Shown: positions 9,601 to 15,453 of the stretch, piece after piece
Layout: every line of letters begins with the position of its first letter
How positions within the stretch are numbered: the stretch's first letter is position 1
Source: a virus
IMG/VR virus record: IMGVR_UViG_3300037189_018569
Location: 1-20,226 of that record
DNA length: 20,226 nucleotides
Strand: one strand, 5' to 3'
The notes under the pieces: model-generated
Database searches by the model: none
Told to the model about the DNA's origin: nothing
Seen by the model: the letters and a program-made list of their open reading frames with translations, nothing else
Made by a program: the position numbers and the translations under genes

Positions 9601-11948
9601 AAAATATTAAATTTATATCGCGCAGCAGAAACACCATTTAAATAACCAGTTAAATCTGAATATGGTTGATCTAGAATAAATTCGTGAGAAGATGGTGTGG
9701 TTTTAATTCCTAAAATTCTTCCACCTAATCGATCTACTGTTCTATTACTATCCTGAATTTTTACTATATCTCCAGGATTTAAATATAAAGCATCATATCC
9801 TACTGTAAAATTAACTGTTTCTGTTTCATATTGCTCACTAGCTAACGCCCATTTTCCAATTCTATAAGCTTGACCGCGACTCGTACATCCAAAAGCAGTA
9901 ATTTCAATTTTTCTAACTCCATATTTTCTTAAACCTTCTGGATCTTCTGCGTATTCTATAGTTGGTTTTGCGAAATTAGACATATCATTCCATCTAACTA
10001 CTGCAACAGTATTTCTTACTTTTCTACTGCTACTTGAATAAATAAATTCTCCATTTTCTACACTACTATTAGTAAATAAAGTCGATGCCTCTTTTGGCAT
10101 ATCTGCTGTAGCGTATATTAATCCATTAGCATAATAAGATAACCCTCTAAAAATACTTGCAAAATCATTTACCAAAGTAAATGCATCAGAGAAGTCGTTA
10201 ATAACTGTATTACATGTAAATCTTGGTTCTAGTCCTCCAATACTATATCCATCTGAAACAAGAGTGTCGCAGTATCTCGCAATTTGATAAAGATTCCATT
10301 TGTCAACATCATAATTTTTAATATACTTTCCTAATCCATATCTACTATTCGTGAGTAAGTCGTAATAACACCAAGCTGGATTATCTGTCCAATATAAACC
10401 TACAGGTAAGAACTGATGAGAAACATCAGAAAATTGACCATCCCAATCTCCATTGTATGTTTTTCTAATTGGATCGTAATTACTTGGTATTTTTACTTTT
10501 AATAATCTAACATCATAAGCCCTTGGTGGAACTTGACTAAAGTATTCAGTAGTAAATAAACTTTTAAACATTGCAACTTTTGGATATATAAATTTTTCTG
10601 CAAAAATTTCAGTAATAGTTGCTACACTAGCAACATCTCTTAAATTTATAACTTTAGATTCTGCAGATGTTCTAGTAATCTCTACTCTCCAACCGATAAA
10701 GGAAGATTCTTCCGTATTTATATTATAAAAAGAAGAAACATCAAAATCAAATCTATGTAAAAATCCACTCGTTACTTTACCAGTACTAGAATCATCTCTA
10801 TTTATAACTAAATTTTCAGAAAATCCAGATGAACTATTGTAACTTAATTTTTTAATTTTAAAATTATAAGTGATTGTTCTATCTCGAATATCACCAACCG
10901 TTGTGGATTGTTTATAGCCTCCAGGATAATCAGCTCGATCTAAATTAGGATCATTTTGTTGGTCATATAAAGAGTCAATTTTAATTGCTACAATAATTTT
11001 ATTTACATTTTTTGATCTTAAATCAATTACTTTCTTAAAATCCGATCCATATCTTAAAGGTTCATTAATATTTAATGTTCGTGAAGCATAAGGTAAGGAA
11101 TCATAGGTATTTGTAGGCGTTAAATTATTCAAATTACTTTGTAAAAAATTCGCAGTTGTTTGAGTTCCATAATCTGCTCTAAAATTAATAGATGTATAAT
11201 TAAAATTTCCTGCATCATCAATTAATGGAACTTGCTTCCAATAAACTGATCTTAATTGTGGATTGCTTCCAGCGTAAGAAGCAAAATTCGCGGTTGTCCA
11301 TCCTACATTTCCAAGCGTACCATTATAACTATAACTACCAGACACTAAACCTTCGATTGGTCCTTCGCAAACTAAATCTGAAACTTCTGTTTCTGTTCTT
11401 GAAAGTTTTTTTGCCCCCTCTACAACAACACCTTCTTCAGCTTCTACTGGAGTGTGAGGTGGAGGCGGAGGCGGAGGAGGCGGTGGTGGTGGAGGTGATC
11501 TTCCTCCTTTGTTATGCACAAATATATCTTCTGCAATATAAGTATTATATTTTTCTACAGTAAAATTATAAACAGTAGAATCATTATTGATAATTTCTAT
11601 ATGATCTATTTTTATTCTTTCACCAAATCTATCTACAATCAAATCATCTGTAGTAAAATTTGCAATTTCAATAAATTCATTATTTTGATTTAAAAAAGGA
11701 TGGTTTGGAGTAGTTCGAATTTTTTTATCTTTAAAAAATACATCAATAACTTTTTCATTATTATGTATGAAAACATTTTCAACTGTACTAATTTTTATAG
11801 ATAAATCTTTATCAAAACAAAATACCGAATCTCCAATTTTAATATCTTCAATATTTTTATATCCAAAAGGTGTATATATTTTTGTTCCAGCGACAAAACA
11901 TCCTGCGCCTTTAATTAATTCATTAGGTAAAATATATTTTTTACTCAT
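6651..11948 (-). CDS. J: Tail tip attachment protein J (host specificity), with N-terminal Hint domain
   Basis: At 1,765 residues it is much larger than lambda gpJ (about 1,130). Conserved J landmarks are VCEGPIEGL (about 193-201), IPSNYDPIRKTYNGDWDG, NPAWCYYDLLTNSRYGLGKY followed by VDKWNLYQIARYCD, and ITAFGCTSRGQAYRIGKWAL followed by LNPGDIVKI (about 680-730). These form the hub at the tip of the tail. The N-terminus is unusual: MSKKYILPNELIKGAG, then a Hint domain (17-146), then KGGRS and 13 prolines (152-164). After the hub come fibronectin-like beta domains. The last 350 or so residues are fibre-like, rich in Ser, Gly and Asn, with ISGIKTF, LTVSGSGIFTSGIDLKNSKI and similar repeats, and probably trimerise. 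It starts 3 nt after gene I and overlaps the following fibre-tip gene as ATGA. Confidence 0.93.
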   Translation of the reverse strand: MSKKYILPNELIKGAGCFVAGTKIYTPFGYKNIEDIKIGDSVFCFDKDLSIKISTVENVFIHNNEKVIDVFFKDKKIRTTPNHPFLNQNNEFIEIANFTTDDLIVDRFGERIKIDHIEIINNDSTVYNFTVEKYNTYIAEDIFVHNKGGRSPPPPPPPPPPPPPHTPVEAEEGVVVEGAKKLSRTETEVSDLVCEGPIEGLVSGSYSYNGTLGNVGWTTANFASYAGSNPQLRSVYWKQVPLIDDAGNFNYTSINFRADYGTQTTANFLQSNLNNLTPTNTYDSLPYASRTLNINEPLRYGSDFKKVIDLRSKNVNKIIVAIKIDSLYDQQNDPNLDRADYPGGYKQSTTVGDIRDRTITYNFKIKKLSYNSSSGFSENLVINRDDSSTGKVTSGFLHRFDFDVSSFYNINTEESSFIGWRVEITRTSAESKVINLRDVASVATITEIFAEKFIYPKVAMFKSLFTTEYFSQVPPRAYDVRLLKVKIPSNYDPIRKTYNGDWDGQFSDVSHQFLPVGLYWTDNPAWCYYDLLTNSRYGLGKYIKNYDVDKWNLYQIARYCDTLVSDGYSIGGLEPRFTCNTVINDFSDAFTLVNDFASIFRGLSYYANGLIYATADMPKEASTLFTNSSVENGEFIYSSSSRKVRNTVAVVRWNDMSNFAKPTIEYAEDPEGLRKYGVRKIEITAFGCTSRGQAYRIGKWALASEQYETETVNFTVGYDALYLNPGDIVKIQDSNRTVDRLGGRILGIKTTPSSHEFILDQPYSDLTGYLNGVSAARYKFNILTPTHKTTGTTFNDFLTGYQRSEIQTGLFSINNISGISGYNPTPDRAITRLTCNKLFDTTNYALTTGTVWTIEQTGSAGNFYLTPETELFKVISITENESHKFNINAIEYNPSKYSSIESGISLSEAPPVDPGSTTILDAGTPSSFNLTSYTNQLRISGVIGAQTQPTSGPGARETTYWKIFAKTGSDFNAGDLTTVFYNNQGNSIQAPKNDFQIGSIVVTNPSSSFGLDAVNGNYYFRAYGINSYGYISNGYLAGSPNPITFSNANLNDATNFITLSNFQYSTTLDSLSGVSSNLLTANKFRDYGINLAWRINNLYPLLKTWKAKDLEFRIDYITGTFSENNIYTSTFTGFAENNGANISYSVYPNNTNNSGLNFFATLPINSFYIAIDSRTGAAGKWTSQSTPASNRFTNADGYLVGYFQNDNVSFDLKPPLDGDYSINVGLTADNNFNLSTPGLKALYPDIRGGFVFYSETKESMLQEANITSIINQALSDETKSWVAELYSSGVQVREMYMGTDNVFSTNSSFSNNGNPIKSGYVNIKPYDTLINEWFTFTGYDRDYTFLDQDPFFRFPNPGNQVPLDRVRLNRKLTNQILALSWATNGPIGVTGTLSNVLNTAEVLAMSGYLQTGIDTVSGNLISLSGDAVLKYGNQTISGIKTFATGINIINSGNPQNLKVFNKTGTNTGEYGIFGWENNNLLIGTQQTNSGILRDINLTGANININPSGTLSIFNSGVFSLSGASGVKLPSNPLSIIGSGNTYVQVNIQNAATGSNATADLVITANNGTDSSNYINLGINNSGYNDGGFTNGTGFDGYLFIDGGNLDIGTRTPGRFIEFHAGGTNQNNTVARINSSGLDIVSGNLTVSGSGIFTSGIDLKNSKIINAAPDLLNVSTHFNITGTQNARMILANSATLITGTIVSGNVTGFNASIIQIGAGQIQITGSGVGVLINSYNNQYKTAGQYAGISLLHTGNNGYLMYGNTAA
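11457..11495 (-). repeat. Run of 13 proline codons in J
   Basis: Thirteen consecutive CCN codons (mixed CCT, CCA and CCG) encode Pro152-Pro164, immediately after the Hint domain and the KGGRS linker. Mixed codons indicate selection on the protein rather than simple slippage. The tract is the most GC-rich short stretch seen in this AT-rich window. Such a run should stall ribosomes and depend on elongation factor P, and would form a stiff rod. Confidence 0.9.
11511..11900 (-). other. Hint (intein-like / BIL-like) self-processing domain inside J
   Basis: Residues 17-146 of J form a complete 130-residue Hint domain without a homing endonuclease. Block A starts at Cys17 (CFVAGTKIYTPFGYKNIEDI, then KIGD). 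Block B is TPNHPFL with T80 and H83 in the T-x-x-H arrangement. Blocks F and G are VYNFTVEKYNTY, then IFVHN with penultimate His145 and terminal Asn146. The next residue is Lys147, not the Cys/Ser/Thr needed for intein splicing. This resembles bacterial intein-like (BIL) domains, known to cleave at one or both ends rather than splice cleanly. Flanks GAG and KGGR match the Gly-rich N-terminal linker usual in J proteins. Domain identity is very likely; its activity is inference. Confidence 0.92.
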
Positions 11949-11951
11949 ATA

Positions 11952-12644
11952 TTATGTTGTACGTTGATCTGAAGATGATGGAACATAATTATTATTGTAA
12001 GAGGCAGATATAGTTTTTGATCCAATTAATAATCTTCCGTATCCTATTGGAATTGGTCCACCCTCTCCAGCTGTATTAGATGGTCCATCAAAAAGATAAG
12101 ATTTTCCACCACCACCTTTTGCACTGGCTACGTCTGGTGCAGAAAATTCTGGAGCAAGATAAGGAGGCGGAGAAGATAATAAAGAAGCAAATCCTGCTGC
12201 TGCAAGACCAATACCTCCTATAATTAAACCTACTCCCAGAGGAGCAGCGGCACCAGTAGCAATTAAAACGACTCCTACAACTATCAGAGCAATACCAAAT
12301 ATTGCTCCGAAAAAACCTCCACCACCTCCAGCGCCTTCAATTATGGGTATTATATCTATGCTTTTTAATTCATCATCTTCAAATTTAGTCATTAAATTTG
12401 AATTAAACACCCTATCAAAATCGTCTTTAATTTCTTCTTCATTCTTGAAACATTTAAAATCTCTTTTGTTGATTAGAACTCTATATTTTATGTTTTCTTT
12501 ATCTAATTCTTTTAAATTTTTATAAAAAATTTGAGTATTCGCTTCAATAGCTCTTATTGCCTCTGAAACACTATTAACACTTAATGACCAATTATTTTTT
12601 TTAATTTTTTCTCCAATTATACCATGTAGTTGTATGTTTACCAT
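11952..12644 (-). CDS. I: Tail assembly protein I
   Basis: The 230-residue homologue of lambda gpI is placed, as in lambda, between L and J. The N-terminal 100 residues are soluble (VNIQLHGIIGEKI, SVSEAIRAIEANTQIFYKNL), followed by a Gly/Ala-rich hydrophobic stretch at about 107-165 (GAGGGGGFFGAIFGIALIVV...), characteristic of gpI. The C-terminus KSYLFDGPSNTAGEGGPIPIGYGRLLIGSKTISA matches the conserved 'fdGp.N...qG.piPi.YGr..vGS' ending. It is needed for tail-tip assembly in lambda and is thought to be absent from the finished virion. The ATG follows an A/T-rich 17-nt gap with no Shine-Dalgarno sequence. Gene K (a NlpC/P60-type peptidase), usual between L and I, is absent here. Confidence 0.88.
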   Translation of the reverse strand: MVNIQLHGIIGEKIKKNNWSLSVNSVSEAIRAIEANTQIFYKNLKELDKENIKYRVLINKRDFKCFKNEEEIKDDFDRVFNSNLMTKFEDDELKSIDIIPIIEGAGGGGGFFGAIFGIALIVVGVVLIATGAAAPLGVGLIIGGIGLAAAGFASLLSSPPPYLAPEFSAPDVASAKGGGGKSYLFDGPSNTAGEGGPIPIGYGRLLIGSKTISASYNNNYVPSSSDQRTT

Positions 12645-12661
12645 ATAATATATTCCATTTA

Positions 12662-13777
12662 TTATACTGATTTTACTGTAGATGGGAATCCTCCAAATGG
12701 AATTCCATCTGGATGCGAACTGGTATATCTTTTTCTACATCCGCTTAATCTTTTCGTACATAGATCTTGATACCAGTAATTTTTATCTGTTGGTGGATAA
12801 ATTGCACTGTTTAGACTATTTATTTTTGCAACAAAATAATATTTGCACCCATTAATATTTATAAAACAAAATTGCCCTTTATTGTATACTCCAGGACTAG
12901 CAGAATTCCATTCTTGTGGAGATCCAGGAGTAATAGCTACTCCTAATAATGTACTAATTATTTCATCTTTATCCGTAGCAACTGGGTATCCATTAGCTGG
13001 ATTTTGAGAATTATAAACGTTATTTCCGTATTCACAACCACTTCCTCTATATTCAAAACTACAAGATTCAGAATATATAGTTCTTAATGGTAATTTAATA
13101 TTTTCTAAATCTAAAGCTGAACTCATTTCGTATTCAATAAGATTTTTAGATTCTCTTAGTTTTCTGTCTATATAAAAAATATCTGAAGGTAATTCCGCTA
13201 AAGAATCTGGATCAATTGCAAGATTATCATCATTTATAATTCCTCCATTACTTTTAAAATTAATTGCGTCTAAATATCTTAAAAATGTTCTTCGCCTCGT
13301 TACTTTTAAACCGATAATATCTCCCACAGATTTAATTGCATTTTTTATTGTTCTAAAGAAATAGTCATATTGACTAATATTATTTTGATTTGAAAAAGTT
13401 ATTTTAGGTTTTGGTAAAGTTCCTTTAGTTGCGGTTTCGTATCCTTCTACCATAATTGGGAATGGCAAGTATCTTTTTCCTTTCCAAATTAGTTGACCAA
13501 CTAATTGACCATTTAACAAACTTGAACTATAAGATTCTAAATTAATATCTAAATTATGAAATCTTAATATCCCATTATCATCTAAATTTACTAAACCTAA
13601 ATATGGATTTGGTATAGAAGCAGCGTAACTTAAATTATATAAATTTAAATCATTTTTTGCTTGAGCGATTTCTCTTAGATCCAATTCATAAAAACTAATT
13701 AAATTTGTAGGACTTAATTTTGATCTTTCTGTAAAGATTTTTTTAGTTCCAGCTTGTTGGTTTACATTTATACTCAT
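12662..13777 (-). CDS. L: Tail tip protein L (Fe-S cluster minor tail protein) with inserted carbohydrate-binding-like module
   Basis: The 371-residue protein matches lambda gpL, an iron-sulfur protein in the tail tip. Conserved parts include LISFYELDL near residue 26, FHNLDINL and WKGKRYLPFPIMVEGYE (about 73-113), the cysteine pair C239/C248 (CSFEYRGSGC), and a second pair C340/C347 (CTKRLSGC) before IPFGGFPS at the C-terminus. The pairs should ligate a cluster. Between them lies an extra segment (about 289-338: EWNSASPGVYNKGQFCF, YYFVAKIN, PPTDKNYW) resembling a CBM5/12-type module, with two more cysteines (C304, C311) that might form a disulfide. It starts one base after the stop of M (TAATATG), so translation is probably coupled. 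Confidence 0.9.
   Translation of the reverse strand: MSINVNQQAGTKKIFTERSKLSPTNLISFYELDLREIAQAKNDLNLYNLSYAASIPNPYLGLVNLDDNGILRFHNLDINLESYSSSLLNGQLVGQLIWKGKRYLPFPIMVEGYETATKGTLPKPKITFSNQNNISQYDYFFRTIKNAIKSVGDIIGLKVTRRRTFLRYLDAINFKSNGGIINDDNLAIDPDSLAELPSDIFYIDRKLRESKNLIEYEMSSALDLENIKLPLRTIYSESCSFEYRGSGCEYGNNVYNSQNPANGYPVATDKDEIISTLLGVAITPGSPQEWNSASPGVYNKGQFCFININGCKYYFVAKINSLNSAIYPPTDKNYWYQDLCTKRLSGCRKRYTSSHPDGIPFGGFPSTVKSV
12764..12913 (-). other. CBM5/12-like module inserted in tail-tip protein L
   Basis: About 50 residues between the two cysteine pairs of L show the pattern W-(x)n-Y-x-K-G-x-x-x-x-x-x-x-x-x-Y-Y-x-A-(x)n-P-P-x-D-x-x-Y-W, familiar from chitin/glycan-binding CBM5/12 modules. The assignment is by eye; ligand residues cannot be confirmed. 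Confidence 0.6.
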
Positions 13778-13778
13778 A

Positions 13779-14348
13779 TTATATATTTGAAGTCTCTATA
13801 AAAGTAGTAGATATATTATAATTATTAAAAAATACATATCTTATAGACCAATCTTCACAAATAAATCTTTTTGGAAAATTTTGCGAAGTACTGTCAAAAT
13901 TATATGGAAATGGTGCATCAAAGAAAAAATGTTGAGCCCCTCTTCTTTTACTTACAAAATGAGTTATTGCTCTTGTTTCTTGTTTATCTCTGCCTTCAAA
14001 TGTTAAGTTTAATTTTAGTAAAGTATTATTAATACCGTCTTCGGTTCTTTGTTCGTAACCATCACCAAATTTTACAAGATTCATTGATGGTTTAGATTGA
14101 ATTTCTGAAGCATAATTTGATACCCAAATGAATTCTGGAGCTGAAACTCCAGCAGCAAAAGCACTACTATAAGACCTATATCCTCCCCAATATGAATTAG
14201 CGGCCGAAGTAGGGGTATTACCAAAATTGTTATTAACTAGACTATAATAATATTGTCCATTTGATGATGGGTGATATACAATATCATTCTTACTGTAAGT
14301 AGTAGAATTACCATAAACGCTTACGTCATATATCGAAGATTCTGCCAT
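13779..14348 (-). CDS. M: Minor tail protein M with N-terminal carbohydrate-binding-like module
   Basis: The 189-residue protein contains, from about residue 88, the minor tail protein M core: VKFGDGYEQRTEDGINNTLLKL, then FVSKRRGAQHFFFDAPFPY, then KRFICEDWSIRYVF. This follows the 'fGdGYeQr...GiN' signature of the family. In lambda, M acts between the tape measure and L in building the tail tip. Residues 7-57 are an added module (YGNSTTYSKNDIVYH, GQYYYSLVNNNFGNTP, SYWGGY) of CBM5/12-like pattern, similar to the one inside L. A possible Shine-Dalgarno sequence (AGGAAAGG) lies about 9 nt upstream of the ATG, one of the few in the window. It is the first gene of the M-L-I-J run and diverges from the plus-strand gene at 14401. 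Confidence 0.88.
   Translation of the reverse strand: MAESSIYDVSVYGNSTTYSKNDIVYHPSSNGQYYYSLVNNNFGNTPTSAANSYWGGYRSYSSAFAAGVSAPEFIWVSNYASEIQSKPSMNLVKFGDGYEQRTEDGINNTLLKLNLTFEGRDKQETRAITHFVSKRRGAQHFFFDAPFPYNFDSTSQNFPKRFICEDWSIRYVFFNNYNISTTFIETSNI
14178..14330 (-). other. CBM5/12-like module at the N-terminus of M
   Basis: Residues 7-57 of M follow the pattern T-x-Y-x-K-x-D-I-V-Y-(x)n-Y-Y-x-S-(x)n-N-T-P-(x)n-Y-W, typical of small tail-associated glycan-binding modules. It ends about 30 residues before the conserved M core. Ligand unknown. Confidence 0.6.
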
Positions 14349-14369
14349 TTCCTTATACCTTTCCTATTG

Positions 14370-14392
14370 ATTACACTTATTAATAGTGTAAT
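14370..14392. promoter_or_regulatory. Perfect 8-bp inverted repeat in the divergent intergenic region
   Basis: ATTACACT (14370-14377) and AGTGTAAT (14385-14392) are perfect complements around a 7-nt A/T spacer. The element sits between the start codons of M (minus) and the tube-like gene at 14401 (plus), in a 52-nt gap. It could be an operator for a dimeric regulator, or a hairpin in the leader of the plus-strand gene. No T-run follows, so it is not a typical terminator. Confidence 0.5.
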
Positions 14393-14400
14393 TATAGCTA

Positions 14401-15453
14401 ATGTTAGCTAGAATTTCCAAACAAAATCAACATTTATATATCAATAATACTGGCATTGTTGGAATCCAGAATTTTAATGCAAATTACGCCAGCCCAATAG
14501 AAATAGTTAAGTCTCTTGGTATGGAATCAGTAACATATCATAATAATAGTAATGTAACAGCCGAAATCACTATAAATAAACTACTTATAGACAATGATCC
14601 ATTTATTAATTTTATAGATTACGATAATACCTTTTCTGGTCATGTTGATTATAAAAGTAGATATTTTGCATTTAATTCGGGTGTTTTAACTAATTATAGA
14701 CTTGGATGTTCGATTGGGGAGATTCCCCAATTAAGTGTCACAATTAATACATTAGGAGAATTTGGTAGTGGAGTCGCTAAACCAAACACCACATCTCTTC
14801 AACAACCAGAAATTGATATAACAGACTACTCAAATATAGAGATTGATTTGGATGATTTTCAATTTAATAGACTTCAATCTTTTAATTTAAATATAACTTC
14901 AAATAAAAATATCATATATGCAATAGGCAATTCATATCCAGTTGATATTAAAATCATCCCTCCAATTATCGTTGAATTGGAATTTGGAATCAAACCAGAT
15001 GATTATAATTTGAAAAACATAAGAGATTTATTATGTAAATATAAAGTAGACTCTTTTAGTATTAGATTTAATAAATTCAAAGATCCTTCTCAAGAATTAT
15101 TTAGATTCACATTTAATGAAGCTTTATTCATGGGAGAAACTTTTGGTGGATCCGCCGATAGTTCTTCGGATGTCATCATAAGGTATCATGCATTTTTATA
15201 TGATCAGAGAAATATAACTTTATCTACTCCATTAAATATTGGCGATACTGATGATCTTAACCCATCCGCAGAGTCAGAAATAACTACCTCTTCAGCTTTA
15301 GCAATTGGTGATACGAATGACCTCAATCCATCCCCAGAGTCAGAAATAACAACTTCTTCAAATTTACCAATTGGAGATGCTAATCTTTATGTACCTTTGC
15401 CAGAAGATTCAATCACAACATCTAATATAATTCCTTCTGACGCAAAAGATTAA
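14401..15453 (+). CDS. Tail-tube-like structural protein with C-terminal 22-residue repeats, on the opposite strand to the tail module
   Basis: The 350-residue protein has two beta-rich domains. Domain 1 (about 1-120) ends SGVLTNYRLGCSIGEIPQLSVTINTLGEF, a tube-protein-like 'G.l..y.....n..pqlsvt....' block. Domain 2 (about 150-280) holds FNRLQSFNLNITSNKNIIYAIGNSYPVDIKIIPPIIVELEF, the 'i..in.....e.i..lG..yP..i..p..v...f' pattern seen in tube proteins. It aligns by eye with the proteins encoded at 16294-17136 and 17137-17949. The C-terminus holds three 22-residue repeats (GDTDDLNPSAESEITTSS and variants). It is the only plus-strand gene within the tail module, has its own upstream region with a palindrome, and overlaps the convergent gene at its 3' end by 4 nt. 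The tube-like role is inferred. Confidence 0.65.
   Translation: MLARISKQNQHLYINNTGIVGIQNFNANYASPIEIVKSLGMESVTYHNNSNVTAEITINKLLIDNDPFINFIDYDNTFSGHVDYKSRYFAFNSGVLTNYRLGCSIGEIPQLSVTINTLGEFGSGVAKPNTTSLQQPEIDITDYSNIEIDLDDFQFNRLQSFNLNITSNKNIIYAIGNSYPVDIKIIPPIIVELEFGIKPDDYNLKNIRDLLCKYKVDSFSIRFNKFKDPSQELFRFTFNEALFMGETFGGSADSSSDVIIRYHAFLYDQRNITLSTPLNIGDTDDLNPSAESEITTSSALAIGDTNDLNPSPESEITTSSNLPIGDANLYVPLPEDSITTSNIIPSDAKD
15232..15429 (+). repeat. Three tandem 66-bp repeats encoding 22-residue units
   Basis: Units at 15232-15297, 15298-15363 and 15364-15429 each begin L-x-IGD and end I-TTS. The first two are nearly identical in protein (IGDTDDLNP.../IGDTNDLNP..., both ESEITTSS) but differ at many third codon positions. 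The third is diverged (IGDANLYVPLPEDS). The repeats lie outside the tube-like domains and may form an exposed acidic decoration or spacer. Confidence 0.85.

Noticed and set aside
11225-11563. Plus-strand open frame opposite the start of J
   Set aside because: Low-complexity Leu/Gln/Val/Glu translation produced by the complement of the polyproline region; a shadow of J.
11508-11903. Hint domain as a canonical protein-splicing intein
   Set aside because: The +1 residue is Lys, not Cys/Ser/Thr, so normal splicing is not expected; described as a cleavage-type Hint domain instead.
11767-12525. Short plus-strand open frames opposite the start of J and gene I
   Set aside because: Fully antisense to well-supported tail genes and without domain features.
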